A DNA stretch of 64,000 nucleotides from contig JAQSEB010000049.1 of the NCBI GenBank assembly GCA_030063045.1, positions 1,488,001 to 1,552,000 of the forward strand. The letters run 5' to 3'. Made by a program: the position numbers and the translations under genes. The notes beneath the pieces are model-generated. The model worked only from the letters and a program-made list of their open reading frames with translations. It did no database searches and had not been told where the DNA came from. Within the stretch, counting starts at the first letter, position 1. The number at the start of each line of letters is the position of its first letter. Below, in pieces: positions 24,280-37,375 of this stretch. The DNA is from Pratylenchus scribneri. Its lineage: Eukaryota; Nematoda; Chromadorea; Rhabditida; Pratylenchidae.

Positions 24280-24560
24280 TTCCTTTAAAAAGCGCATCAA
24301 TTTGTCTTTTATCCCTTAAAAATAAAACTTTTCTAAATAAATCATTTCAATTTAATTTCCACTGATTTAGTAAACAATCCAAACTACTACAAAGAGTGCA
24401 AATACTTTTGGCTCTATGGCCATTAGCGTATCGCTAGTTTTTCCTTTTCAAAAAACATTAATTTGACTTTTTATCTTTTTATCCCTTAAAAAAATTCTGA
24501 TAATGAAATATTTCATTTCAATTTCCACTAATTTAATAGCCTTTTCAAACTGTGATCAGC
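24280..24560. repeat. Two-copy diverged tandem duplication, about 170-bp period
   Basis: Shared ordered words: ATGGCCATT, TTTTTCCTTT, AATTTG, TTTATCCCTTAAAA, CATTTCAATTT, TCCACTRATTTA. First copy about 24250-24415, second about 24416-24560. Noncoding. Confidence 0.6.
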
Positions 24561-25077
24561 TAGAATGTACACTTAATTCATCAAAAAATGTCTCAATTCC
24601 ATTAATTTAACAGTCAATCCAAAAAGAAATTTTCTAGAAGAGCCTCTCACAATTTCAAAAAAAATCCAAATTTGGAGTGAATTTTAATACCCTCTTTTAC
24701 AAGTTAATCCAATGTAATCCTCACCCATTTGCCTAAATTAATAATGCGCACGACCTTGTCCCACTCATTTCTCCAAATCCATTTGCGCCCAAATTGACCT
24801 TTTATATAAGGCTTAAACTTTTTAGAGTCGCTCATCAAAGATCCACAACATTTTCTGGCTAATAGCATTAATGTTCCAAAATTTCTATAAAAAATTTCCC
24901 AATGGCTGATGTTGGGACTTCATTCTACAAATTTGAAGTGAGCTTTTAGTACTTCCTATTCCTAGTTTGCAATTGCATACATTATTTAATTTAAATAAAT
25001 TGCAATTGTAATAAAATATCCAATTTTTTCTCACTTATTGCTGTATTTTACGCCAAATAAATTATAAATAAATCTAT

Positions 25078-26062
25078 TTTAATTCTGCCTGTTTTGTTAA
25101 TTAATTCTGCCTATTTTAATTTATAATTCCACCTATTCTGATTTTAATAATTCCGCCTGTTCTGATTTTAATAATTCCGTCTGTTCTGATTTTAATAATT
25201 CCGCCTGTTCTGATTTATAATTCCGCCTGTTCTGATTTTAATAATTCCGCCTGTTCTGATTTTAATAATTCCGCCTGTTCTGATTTATAATTCCGCCTGT
25301 TCTGATTTTAATAATTCCGCCTGTTCTGATTTTAATAATTCCGCCTGTTCTGATTTTAATAATTCCGCCTGTTCTGATTTTAATAATTCCGCCTCTTCTG
25401 ATTTTAATAATTCCGCCTGTTCTGATTTTAATAATTCCGCCTGTTCTGATTTTAATAATTCCGCCTGTTCTGATTTTAATAATTCCGCCTGTTCTGATTT
25501 TAATAATTCCGCCTGTTCTGATTTTAATAATTCCGCCTGTTCTGATTTTAATAATTCCGCCTGTTCTGATTTTAATAATTCCGCCTGTTCTGATTTTAAT
25601 AATTCCGCCTGTTCTGATTTATAATTCCGCCTGTTCTGATTTTAATAATTCCGCCTGTTCTGATTTTAATAATTCCGCCTGTTCTGATTTATAATTCCGC
25701 CTGTTCTGATTTTAATAATTCCGCCTGTTCTGATTTTAATAATTCCGCCTGTTCTGATTTTAATAATTCCGCCTGTTCTGATTTTAATAATTCCGCCTGT
25801 TCTGATTTTAATAATTCCGCCTGTTCTGATTTTAATAATTCCGCCTGTTCTGATTTTAATAATTCCGCCTGTTCTGATTTTAATAATTCCGCCTGTTCTG
25901 ATTTTAATAATTCCGCCTGTTCTGATTTTAATAATTCCGCCTGTTCTGATTTTAATAATTCCGCCTGTTCTGATTTATAATTCCGCCTGTTCTGATTTCC
26001 TATTCTGATTTATAATTCCGCCTGTTCTGATTTCCTATTCTGATTTATAATTCCGCCTACTT
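25078..26062. repeat. Large 24-bp satellite array (AATTCCGCCTGTTCTGATTT type)
   Basis: About 40 head-to-tail units, mostly 24 bp (AATAATTCCGCCTGTTCTGA then TTTT), with some shortened 22-bp units that read TTTATAATT. The central part is nearly homogeneous; both ends are degenerate (CCTATTTT, CTATTCTG). It is the same family as the array in the nuclear-receptor intron at 54.1 kb. Confidence 0.98.
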
Positions 26063-26065
26063 TTC

Positions 26066-28030
26066 ACTAAATAAATGCCTTCATAAGGAAAGGGATGATC
26101 AATTTATTATAAATCTTTTCAGTCTTTGACCTTTTTCTTTAGAATTTTCTCATCCCCTTCCACTAAATTTTTCTAAATATCTCCCGACATCATATATTTC
26201 CGGTGCAAAATTTTGCTGTCCTTTTTGTTGTTGATTTTTCGTTTGTTTAAAAAGTGCGACGAATGTTCAGTGGGGTTGGGTCCCGACTCTCGGCGAGTTG
26301 GGATGAGGCCCTTCATGAAGGAAAATTCACCGGCCGTTGCATTCATTTTTAGCCCTTCCTCTTCCAATAAAAGCTGCTGGGGAATGGACATCAAGGAATG
26401 AAAAGGGAAAGGGGCGAGGCTGTTCAATTGGCCAGTTCCACCAACCAGCCGGACCCAGGAAGAAAGAGAAGATTTTTGGGCAATGGGCGGAAAGAAGAGG
26501 AGGATGAGCTCCGCAAATGAGAATGAGGAAGAGGAACTATTTGTATTTGCTTTTTGGCGGTGTGGTGGCCAGCGGCCGAAAAGGCTATTTTAGGAAAAAT
26601 GAGGAAGGGATTGAGGAAGATGTGAATGAGAGGGGGTGATCTGGCCGCCGGACCTTCCATCCATTCAAGAGTGGAAGGAAAAAGGACAAATAGTGAAAGG
26701 TGGGGGCAAGGAATAAGGAAGAATTGCTGCCAGCCGGCAATCGGAGATGAGCATTCTTTTTTGGAGGAATGGCCATTCATTCTCGAGGAGAAGAAGAAGT
26801 AATGGAAGGTAGAAGAATGATGAAAAGAGGAGAAAGAGGAAGGAAGAGAAGATGAAGAGGAAGAGTAAAGGCAGAGGAAAGGGACAGTTCCTGTTGTGTC
26901 GCCACACAAATGTCCACTTTTGTTTGTTCTTCGCGCAGTGGGGAAACAAAAACAGAACCCCATCCCCCACCACTTCGTTTTCTCCTCCAACCCCGCGCTT
27001 CCCTAAAGAAGGAGGTGGTGGCTGCGCAATTCCAACCGCAATCATCATCAACCAGCCCCTTCCCTTCTCCCTAAAGAGTGTCCTTCTTCCCCATCATCAT
27101 GCGCTCATCGTCGTAATTCCCCTCCTCTTTTTGGACCCCTTAGCCCTTCTTTTTTGGACCCCCGACGTCCATTTTTGTCGCGCAGTCCAGGAAGAAGCGC
27201 TGTGTGAATAGTAGGATGAAAATGAATGCTTTAGCCCCTCGGCCTTTTCCTTTTCATCATCATCCGCGCCTTCAGCAACTGCCCCCTCCCCTGCTGATCC
27301 CCCCTTCATCTTCAAGCTGTCCCATCATCATCAGCCACAGCAGTTTTCCCCTTTTCATCATCAACCATCGCCCTCAAGGCTAGCCGAAGCTTTCCCCCCC
27401 CCCCCCCCCCCAGAATCTTTTCCCGGCTAATCCAGCTGGCAGAAAGGGGAGGAGGAAGAAGCGGCAAAGAGCATCATCATCTTCTTTTTGCACCATTTTT
27501 GACCATCACCATTGCGCATTTTCACAAAAGCTCCTTTTTTCTCATATTATTTTTTACACCCTTTTTAGGACCATAAAATGGCGACATTTGACATGTTTTT
27601 AATTTTTTTCCAAAGGATTTTCTCTTTTTCGGGAATAATCGTAATCGTGTTCCAAATCGAGTTTATCTTTCATGACTCTTGTCACCAATTTTCAGCAAAA
27701 TTTATTCACGGACCTTAATTTTAAAAACAACTCCCGGACCCGGAATTAAAATTGCTAAAATAAAGTTTTTGTTTATTTGTTTACAAATTTTTCTCATTTG
27801 TACCTATTTTTGACCATAAAATGTTAGTTAGTAGTTACATTTGAGATGTTTCCTCAAATTGAACCAAAAGATTTTCCGTTTTTTTCTAAAATTTTGCCCC
27901 TAAATTGCTAATTCGTCTCACAAATTTCTTTTCCTCCTCTGATTCTTCCTATTAATTTCTCCGAAAATTTATTCAACTGCATACTAAATTTTAAAGAGAT
28001 GTGCCCTAATTTATTGCCTATAAGCCTAGC
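26066..28030. other. Gene-free stretch, strongly purine/pyrimidine skewed
   Basis: Positions 26.4-26.9 kb are GA-rich on the plus strand; 27.0-27.45 kb are pyrimidine-rich with many CATCATC words and an 18-C homopolymer at 27394-27411. Skew creates several overlapping frames, none with family features or splice support. Confidence 0.5.
27394..27411. repeat. Poly-C homopolymer (18 C)
   Basis: Uninterrupted C run in a pyrimidine-rich patch. Shorter C runs occur at 29276-29287 and 51468-51480. Run lengths at such sites are assembly-sensitive. Confidence 0.95.
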
Positions 28031-28033
28031 TAA

Positions 28034-29012
28034 CTTGTTGACACCTTTATAATAATTCATCAAAGACTGTGAATCAATGTTGTTGATTTTAGTATCAAAA
28101 TAAAAATTGGACTGTTGATTATTTAAATAACATTAATTTTATTTAAATTGATTCAGAATTAATGAAAGTTATACTCAAAAAATTATTTTAAATGATATTT
28201 ACTATATTGTTATGATTAACAGGGCCCGGATTTATATGGAAATCCATATTTTTTTGGCAAGCTCAGAATAGCTTGAAACTAATGTAAAACATGTTTTTAT
28301 CATGGTTTGAAACCTTTAAACCGGTTTTTCATTTCCATATTTTCCATATATTTCCATATTTTGGATTTTCATCCATATTTCGCAAATTTTTCCATATTTT
28401 TGTCCATATTTTACAATTTTTGGGAAATTTTTATTGAAAAAAAATGAAATTTTGGCCAAAAATTTAAAAATTAAAGGCTAACAGCCAAAAGATTTTTTTT
28501 GGATCATCCATTGGGAAATTTACCTCCCAAAGTGAAAGAATTTTTCAAAATTGAATAAATTTTCTTTTTCTGTTTACAAAAATTTCTCGACATAATTGGA
28601 TGGTTCTCAATTTAATTTCAAAAAATTTCTAAAATGTTTTAATTCGCCATTTTATACAAAATTTTAAGATTTTTTGACCACGTAAAATTTTGTTATCGAA
28701 AAATTTTTGAAATTATTTTTCCATATTTCCATATTTTTATCCATATTTTGGCATTTTTCATCCATATTTTACATTTTTTTCATCCATATATATGTCCATA
28801 TTTTGCGATTTTCCATCCATATAAATCCGAGCCCTGATGATTAATAAAAATTTTTGTTGATTTTTTTTCGCATAATTCTTTATCAATTTTGAGCCAATTT
28901 AAATAAAATTAATATTATTAGATAGCCAAAGAGTCTGCTTTTTAATTTAATATTAAAATCATTAAATTTGGTTCAAACTTTGATGAATTATTATAAATGC
29001 AACAATTTGGTC
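28034..29012. repeat. Foldback element, copy 2 (interrupted by a hAT-type element)
   Basis: Left arm about 28034-28145 (CCTTTATAATAATTCATCAA, GTGAATCAA, ACTGTTGATTATT) is the inverted partner of about 28895-29012 (TTGATGAATTATTATAAATG, GAGTCTGCTTTTTAATT, ATTAGATAGCCAAA). The same arms, in the same order, bound 3775-4395. The element has been split by the insertion at 28220-28836. Confidence 0.75.
28220..28836. mobile_element. Non-autonomous hAT-type DNA transposon, 617 bp
   Basis: It begins CAGGGCCCGGATTTATATGG and ends with the inverted complement (CAGGGCTCGGATTTATATGG read from the other end), giving near-perfect terminal inverted repeats of at least 20 bp. It is flanked by a perfect 8-bp direct duplication ATGATTAA at 28212-28219 and 28837-28844. 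CAGGG termini and 8-bp target duplications are established hAT-superfamily marks. The inside is rich in TTCCATATTT words and has no transposase frame, so it is non-autonomous. The perfect duplication suggests recent insertion, later than the foldback element it interrupts. Confidence 0.9.
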
Positions 29013-29094
29013 TAAAGACAAGTCAGAAAGCCACGATTTTAAAGCATTTCCCACAATTAAAATCTCGAATGAAAAAAGCTATTGGTTTATGGCT

Positions 29095-29665
29095 TATGAG
29101 CCTCATCATTTCCCCAATATAAATCAAAATTTCAAATTATCCATGAAAATTTGAATCCCCCATCCGGCCTCCCTTGTTTAATTTACGATATATCCTCTAT
29201 TTATAAAAGCTCCGTCATTGAATCCAAAATTGTCCAATCCTCCTCTGCCCTTTCCCTTTCACTGTTTTCTTTAAGCCCCCCCCCCCCTACTCATTCCCGT
29301 TGAATGCGTTCATCACAAATTTGTGTATGTGTTAATGAGCCAGGATGAAAAAAAGTAATTTAGTTATGGCCTATCCTTTGCCCTAATAAATCAAAATTCC
29401 AACTTGGCCATGAAAATTTGAATCGCATCCAGCCTTCTACCGGTTTAATTTATGATATGGCTTCTAGAATGACAGTCCCAGTCATCCAATCCAAAATTGG
29501 CCCATCCTTTTACCCTCACACTGTTTTCTTTACATATGCCAAAAATTGGGCAATCCCTCCCAAACTGTGCCCTTTTCACTGTTTTCTTTATGCCCCCTTA
29601 CCCCTCCCACTCATTCCCGTTGAATGCGTTCATCACAAACTTGTGTATATTTTAGCCCATCCTCC
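29095..29665. repeat. Two-copy diverged tandem duplication, about 320-bp period
   Basis: Both copies carry, in order, TTATGGCYTAT, AATAAATCAAAATTYCAA-like sequence, CCATGAAAATTTGAATC, GGTTTAATTTAYGATAT, ATCCAAAATTG, CACTGTTTTCTTTA and CTCATTCCCGTTGAATGCG (29290 and 29610). Noncoding. Confidence 0.8.
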
Positions 29666-30244
29666 AAATCCCCCACATCCAATTCCCTTTAGAAGCTGGC
29701 TTTAAAACGCTTTTTGCGCCTTTCCCAATAAAAGCTGTCTCCAATCTCCATCCGTCCGGATGCTGTCGTGGCGGCTGGCTGTTTATGTTGTTTTGTCGCT
29801 TTGACATTTTTATCGTCTCCCTCCCCTGTGTGTGTCCCCCGCATACATTTGTGCCACTTTGGCATTTGAAAATTCCCAAGAGGGGGGATTTTCGCCCATC
29901 AAAGGCAAAATGGGAGTGGGTCAGCCAATGGCACCATCGCCGTTGACGGTGGAAGGCCAAATGGAAAAAAAAAAAGCAATGGAGAGGGGGTGGAGTATAA
30001 CATTCCAGGCGTGCCACATTTATCGTCAGACCCCTTTCCACCCCCCTTCCACCCCCCGCTTTCCGGCCGCTCCCCCCACTTGGCCCCACTTTTCTCGGCA
30101 TCCAATTGGATGGACAAACAGACACCCACAATCATCCTCACATCCGTTTTTTCTGCCTTCCATCAAAAGTGCCCTTTGGCAATTCGGTGGCCGACGACCT
30201 ATTCCCAAAAGGAATTTACCGTATCCCTTAGTAGTTGGGACAAA

Positions 30245-30760
30245 GAGATTCCAATGGCCCAAAATTTTTGGCAAAAATGCCCAAAAAAGAATTTGGCAAA
30301 TTAATTTAATCTTATCCAATTATTCCAGTCAAAATTTAGCTATGATTTCTACGTCCTAAAACCCCATTTTGTATAACCGAAGTCTAGTTTATCCTAAACT
30401 ATGTGATTTGTGTTTTAAGAATGCAAAATTTCCCAAAGGTGTAAGGTTGGCACTATATCACTCATATTTTCTTATTTAATTAAACAACGAAACCTCAATG
30501 GCCCAAAATTTTCGGGCTTAAATACTGGGAAAGAAATTGGATATTTCGGGCTTATGTATTTTATTTAATCTTATCCTATTATTTCCAGTCATATAACTAT
30601 GAATCCTAATAAGTCCTAAAACCCCATTCTTGTATAGATTAAATCAAATTTATACTAAACTATTTGATTTCACTTGAGGAATGCCCAATTTGCCTAGCTA
30701 AATTTGTCTAAAGATGAAATGTTGGCAACTCATATCTTCTCATTTAATTAAAAAAATTTT
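30245..30760. repeat. Two-copy diverged tandem duplication, about 260-bp period
   Basis: Shared ordered words: CAATGGCCCAAAATTTT, TTTAATCTTATCC, CCAGTCA, TCCTAAAACCCCATT (30354 and 30614), AAACTATKTGATTT, GTTGGCA, CATTTAATTAAA-like end. Noncoding. Confidence 0.75.
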
Positions 30761-32580
30761 ACTAGTTAAGCATATTCTCACTAGCATTTTTTTCAGCTTT
30801 TCCACTCACCATTATTCTTCTATTTTTGTCCAAATTTTTTCATACTGCTGATCAGAAGACAGCAGGCATTTTCTATCATTATTTCTTAACCCACGGTCAG
30901 AGAGAACTTAATGTCCGCTGACCAAATCCTCCGTTGGTCATATCCTTCGCTGGCCACATGGCTCATTGGGGATCATGGATTTCCCTCTGTTTATATCTTT
31001 ATTGCAAATTCGGCAAAGCAACAACAGCAGTAGAAGGTGGAGACTTGATGTGAGAGGCCAAAATGGCCATGGATGAGACAGGAGAGGGTGGAATGGCCAT
31101 AGGGTAAAACTAACTGACTGAGACTGATGGCCAAGGGACAAAACTGACTGGGGCTGAATGGCCATGAAAAAACGGCAAATGGTTGCTTCCATCCTCAAAC
31201 CCCATCAAGCGCATTTTTTTCTTCCTTAACTCTTCCTTCATATTAAGATCAAACACAGAACACACCCTAATAAAAACGCAATGGATGGTCAAAAACACCC
31301 AAAAATATTTTAATACATGCTACCAAAAATTTGTCATTTTTTTAATATTACTAAAAGTGATGGCAATTTATTGTTAAAATCCCTTTAAATCCCATAAATT
31401 CTTAAAAAAAAAATCAAATTTATGAAGTAAAATAGGACCAGCCGTGGATTGGCCATAAGACAAAAGCTGGCTGTCTGGACACCAGAGGTGACGCCAAATG
31501 GCCAAGTTTTTTACCTTTTACTCCTTGATTCGTCCACCCCCGCTGCCTGAATCTCAATCATTCACCATCGGCGGGGCAAAAGTAACGGCTGGTCAGCACA
31601 CACAAAAAATGGGGCCAAAAATATCCTTCCTATTTTTACGTTTTTCTGTTTTAAATCCTCAACATTGGAGGATGGATTTTGTTTAAAACTGGATACTAAA
31701 AGCTAATAAGAAACAATCTAAAGACATTTACTTAAAAAATGCTCAAATTCACAATTATCCATATCCAAGCATCATTCTTATAAAAAGTTTTTTTCCAAAA
31801 TATTTTATTCCTTTCTGAAACAAAAATTTTAAAACTCGGCGCCTTATCAAAATTTCTGTAGTTCAATCAATAGAAAATCTTTTCAATTTTAGCTGGCTAA
31901 TTTTAATTCTTAATTTTTATCTTAATTTAATTTCAATTATTTTAACTTTAAATTATATTCTTTTTGCAAAATTCTAATATCATTGTAAATTTCCATTTTT
32001 TTCTACCTAAATGCTTAATATATTAATTTTTTAATATGTCAATTTTTATTTTTTTGGCAGTGTAAAAAACGAAATCTCATACTCTTAATCTTATTTTAAT
32101 CTAATAATGAATGCTATTAGAAAAACTTTTAAACAGTTTTGTGCATAGTTTTTCTCCTTTCAAAAAATCTTAAAAATTCTCAAAAATTTTTTCATTTAAA
32201 ATTTTTTTTAAAAGTTTTACACTTTCAAACAATCTTAAAAATTTAAATAATTTTATGCAAAATTAATTCCTCTTGTCCATTTCCCTTTTAGAATCTATTA
32301 AGGTTATCTATCATCCTAATAAAAATGTCAAATATCTTTTTTTTCCTATTTTCCCATTTATTAAAAAAATAATTTACTGCGCAACATTTCCCCTTTCATA
32401 CGATCCAAGCTTATTCTTGTCTGCTTTTTCCAGTCACATGCCCTATTTATTTCCCCAAACTTCATAAAAATAATCCTTCTCCTCCGGCATCCCGTTTTAT
32501 TTAAAATGGCAAAATGCGTTGGGGAGACGGCATTGAACGCGCCTGCGCAACATAAAGTGTTCAGCCGTATAAAACACTTA
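30761..32580. other. Gene-free intergenic stretch
   Basis: No exon supported. A patch at 31030-31180 repeats GACTGAGACTGATGGCCA-like words. The rest is AT-rich with a GC-richer 100 bp just before the foldback element at 32581. Confidence 0.4.
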
Positions 32581-33509
32581 CAAGGGAAGGTATTCAACTG
32601 ACCGTGAGCTTTTCAAACGAGACCTAGCTATTTTTATAGATTATATATGGGTTTCTCCCAGAAGTGATGTCCTTTTTTCCTGAATGGACCTCCCCTCTGA
32701 GATATGGCCATAAAACCTGCTTTATCCGAATATTTGGCCCTAATTCATATCTCCTTATGGAATGAAGCTAGAAATTTGAACTAAACGTCATTTTGTAGAG
32801 AATTTAATGCCCTTTCATTTTTATAAATACATCATGGGTCTAAAAATTTTTTAAAAATTTTTATCGCTTTTTTTCTGAAAATATCAAATTTGGCCAATTT
32901 TCAATGGGCCATAACTCGGTTAGATGGCAATATTGGACTTTGGCCCAGTTATCTTTTTTAATCACCATATCATAAAGTATCTCTATGCAAATTTTCAGAT
33001 TTTTCTGTTAACCTGAAAATGTAAGGTATTTTGCCCATCATAGGCCTCTAGCATAGCGAAATCGCGAAAATTTTCAGGTTAACAGAAAAATCTGAAAATT
33101 TGCATAGAGATACTTTATGATATGGTGATTAAAAAAGAAAACTGGGCCAAAGTCCAATATTGCCATCTAACCGAGTTATGGCCCATTGAAAATTGGCCAA
33201 ATTTGGTATTTTCAGAAAAAAATCGATAAAAATTTTTAAAAAATTTTTAGACCCATGATGTATTTATAAAAATGAAAGGGCATTAAATTCTCTACAAAAT
33301 GACGTTTAGTTCAAATTTCTAGCTTCATTCCATAAGGAGATATGAATTAGGGCCAAATATGCGGATAAAGCAGGTTTTATGGCCATATCTCAGAGGGGAG
33401 GTCCATTCAGGAAAAAAGGACATCACTTCTGGGAGAAACCCATATATAATCTATAAAAATAGCTAGATCTCGTTTGAAAAGCTCACGGTCAGTTGAATAC
33501 CTTCCCTTG
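32581..33509. mobile_element. Foldback element (near-perfect 929-bp palindrome), copy 1
   Basis: The whole element folds on itself: CAAGGGAAGGTATTCAACTG at the left pairs with the inverted right end, and pairing continues through words such as GGGTTTCTCCCAGAAGTGAT, GCCATAACTCGGTTAGATGG and TCAGATTTTTCTGTTAACCT to a centre near 33045. It is flanked by TTA on both sides (32578-32580 and 33510-33512), consistent with a 3-bp target duplication as made by PIF/Harbinger-type transposases; class is inference. No protein is encoded. A relative lies at 56808-57989. Confidence 0.88.
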
Positions 33510-35689
33510 TTAGCATTAAAAACATTCCCATCATACATCCTTCCGTACACCTTGGCCTGCCACTTTATTTTTCTATACGGGTGATCATGTCCCCAAAAAG
33601 ATTAGAATAGAAAATACAAACAAATTGCTGTCTGCTGCACTTTAGAAAATGCGGAAAAACATCTCAAAAACTGTGGAAAAAATCTCGTTAAAATGGAAGT
33701 GGAATTTAAAAAACAAATCCAATGGCATCGATGATGAGAAAAATATGTACTATGTATTATCTATTATGACATTTAGTTAATTAGTGTCGAAGGAATTTGT
33801 TCACCCTCCATATTCATATAAAAAATTTTTTCAATTATTAATAGCTTTAATTTATTAAATTGGAATTTTAGAACACCCTCGTTTAGAATTGATTTGATTT
33901 GAGAAATAATTAGTTATATGATATTATAATTTTATATAGTGTTGATTTAGATGATTGTGATTAATAGAGAAAAATTAATAGAGTTGATGGGAAATTGGCA
34001 AAAAGTTATGACCAAAAAACGGCTAAATTGATCAAAATCGCGAAGCCTTCATTTTTTGACTATAATATTTTGACTTATTTTAATTTGATCATTCATTTTA
34101 ATATCAAAATGCTTTACAGAAAGAGATAAATTAAATCAAATTTTTAAATATTAATAATAACTTGAAACTTTGCTGCCATATTTACCAATTTGCAAAAATA
34201 GACGGACAAACTTTTGAATAATTTAAAAATTTCCATTTTCTTCTTCTTATTTATCAGTTTACAAATTTTAAAATTTTGCAAAAAAAAAATTAATTAAATT
34301 TTGCAACAAATCAGTCCATTCTCAATCCTTTCACAATTTTAATAAACATTTCCATTTTGGCACACCTTCCGTTAATAGGAAAATTTTCCGCTAATTGCTG
34401 AAGCCAAACAAAAATTGGCACCAAATTTTTCGGATATTGAAAGGGAGGAAAAGCCGTCTAATTCAATCTCCTCCGTTCCATCCTTTTGATGGTCTAATCT
34501 GCATCGGAATTTGCCCCCGCGCGCCCCGGTGGGTGTGCCATTTGCCCTTCCCCTTCCTTGGCACCGGAAAAAATATTAATCGGCCATCCATTCTTGGCAT
34601 GTGGCACCGGGAGGGGATTTATGAGGATTGAACGCCTCCATATTCTCCGCTTTCCATGGATTTAAATTTAATTTAATTCCCAAATGAATGAAATTGAGGG
34701 AGGCTTCAGAATCAGAACAGAACGGCCCGAATTTTCTCGGCTGACATTTGCTGTTTTTCTTGCATTTTTTTCATTTAATAATTATTTCAACAAAAACTTT
34801 CGGATCTTTAATGGGAATCTTTTAACCAATTAATAAATGTTCAGACATTGAATTAATTTTTTTTTTTTTGTAAATAAAAAATTATTATAATTGGCCAAAA
34901 TGTTATGGCCAAAAAAACATAATTGAAAAATTTGGCAAATTTTGCCACTCAGCAATTTTCCAAGCTATTAATAAAACTTTTATAAGCTCTTTGTACTTTG
35001 TATTGAATAATCAAAATGATTGGATTAAAAAATAAGTGGCCATAATATTATGGTCAAAAAAATGAAAACTGCCCAATTTGAACTATTTCTTCTGCTTTTT
35101 TGATCATTAAATTTTCTAATTTCTTTCAATTCTACTAATTCTTTGTCTAATTAATTCTAATATAATACTTTTCCTTTAATTTGAAATGGTCTTTGAAATT
35201 ATTTACCAATTAGGGGAGATTAATTTTTTAATTTTGGTCACAAATTTTGGTGCTATCCATTTTTTTGCTTTTTTTTTTTCGATAAGTCTATCTTCGCTTA
35301 TTAAAATGAATTAAATAATTGACCAACCAACTGACTGGGTGCGCGCGACCTTTATTCGTTAACGGATGTGGACTTAGAAAAAATGAAAATAATTTTATTA
35401 TTATTTGTAGTATTGTAAAATATCATTTTTCCGTTCCGCTTCATCCCAATTATAATTTTAATTATTAAAGGGGCGCGCACTTTTTCCTCTATGGAAAATT
35501 AGATGAAAAAGTAAATTATGAAATTATAAATTTAAAAGAATATTAAAATTTTTTTAATTTATTTGAATTTAAATTCTAAGAAAAATATTTTTCACAAAAT
35601 AATTAAGACCGATGAAAAACATGTATAAATATTCGGAAAGTTTTTTAATTCATTACAATTTTTTTTGGAAATTTTTTAATTTAATTTTC
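33510..35689. other. Gene-free AT-rich intergenic stretch
   Basis: No exon supported. Weak repeated theme ATGGCCAAAAA...AAAACTG near 34.9 and 35.05 kb, also seen near 52.0 and 56.1 kb, too diverged to define. Short GC-richer patch at 34.5-34.6 kb. Confidence 0.4.
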
Positions 35690-37375
35690 CGGAAAGTCTT
35701 TTTAATTCATACTTTATTTTCCGGAATGAAACACAAAAAATCAGAATTAAATCTTTCCGGAATGAAACACAAAAATCAGAATTAAAACTTTCCGGAATGA
35801 AACACAAAAAATCAGAATTAAAACTTTCCGGAATGAAACACAAAAAAACAGAATTAAAACTTACCGGAATAAAACACAAAAAATCAGAATTAAAACTTAC
35901 CGGAATAAAACACAAAAAATCAGAATTAAAACTTACCGGAATAAAACACGAAAAATGAGAATTCTTTCCGGAATGAAACACAAAAAATCAGAATTCTTTC
36001 CGGAATGAAAAACAAAAAATCAGAATTTAAACTTTCCGGAATGAAACACAAAAAATCAGAATTAAAACTTTCCGGAATGAAACACAAAAAATCAGAATTA
36101 AAACTTTCCGGAATGAAACACAAAAAATCAGAATTCTTTCCGGAATGAAACACAAAAAATCAGAATTCTTTCCGGAATGAAAAACAAAAAATCAGAATTT
36201 AAACTTTCCGGAATGAAACACAAAAAATCAGAATTAAAACTTTCCGGAATGAAACACAAAAAATCAGAATTCTTTCCGGCATGAAACACAAAAAATCAGA
36301 ATTCTTTCCGGCATGAAACACAAAAAACACAAAAAATCAGAATTAAAACTTTCCGGAATGAAATACAAAAAATCAGAATTAAAACTTTCCGGAATGAAAC
36401 ACAGAAAATCAGAATTCTTTCCGGAATGAAACACAAAAAACACAAAAAATCAGAATTAAAACTTTCCGGAATGAAACACAGAAAATCAGAATTCTTTCCG
36501 GAATGAAACACAAAAAACACAAAAAATCAGAATTAAAACTTTCCGGAATGAAACACAGAAAATCAGAATTCTTTCCGGCATGAAACACAAAAAACACAAA
36601 AAATCAGAATTAAAACTTTCCGGAATGAAACACAAAAAAATCAGAATTCTTTCCGGAATGAAACACAAAAAATCAGAATTCTTTCCGAAATGAAATACAA
36701 AAATCAGAATTATTTCCGGATGAAATACAAAAAATCAGAATTCTTTCCGAAATGAAATACAAAAATCAGAATTTTTTCCGGAATGAAATACAAAAAATCA
36801 GAATTCTTTCCGGAATGAAACACAAAAAATCAGAAATATTTCCGGCATGAAACAAAAAAAATCAGAATTCTTTCCGAAATGAAATACAAAAATCAGAATT
36901 CTTTCCGGAATGAAACACAAAAAATCAGAATTAAAACTTTCCAGAATGAAACACAAAAAATCAGAATCCTTTCCGGAATGAAACACAAAAATCAGAATTC
37001 TTTCCGGATGAAATACAAAAAATCAGAATTCTTTCCGAAATGAAATACAAAAATCAGAATTCTTTCCGGAATGAAATACAAAAAATCAGAATTCTTTCCG
37101 GAATGAAACACAAAAAATCAGAATTCTTTCCGGAATGAAACACAAAAAATCAAAATTAAAACTTTCCGGAATGAAATACAAAAATCAGAATTCTTTCCTT
37201 AATGAAACAAAAAAAATCAGAATTCTTTCCGGAATGAAACACAAAAAATCAAAATTAAAACTTTCCGGAATGAAATACAAAAATCAGAATTCTTTCCGGA
37301 ATGAAATACAAACAGAATTGTTTCTGGAAAGAAACACAAAAAAACACAAAAAATCAGAATTAAAACTTTCCCGAT
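35690..37375. repeat. Mosaic satellite, TTTCCGGAATGAAACACAAA type
   Basis: About 50 units built from a constant core TTTCCGGAATGAAACACAAA plus AAATCAGAATT. Short (about 32 bp) and long (about 36 bp, with an extra AAAA) linkers are interspersed, along with variants with GGCATG or doubled ACACAAAAA. Unit types recur in blocks (for example 36300-36640), showing local amplification. The inverse strand reads AATTCTGATTTTTTG, echoing the TTCTGATTT satellites. Confidence 0.97.

Noticed and set aside
25078..26062. CRISPR-like regular array
   Set aside because: Units are contiguous with no unique spacers, and the surroundings are eukaryotic; it is a satellite.
26424..27211. Overlapping frames of 119-188 residues
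   Set aside because: Purine/pyrimidine skew keeps frames open on both strands; no conserved features.
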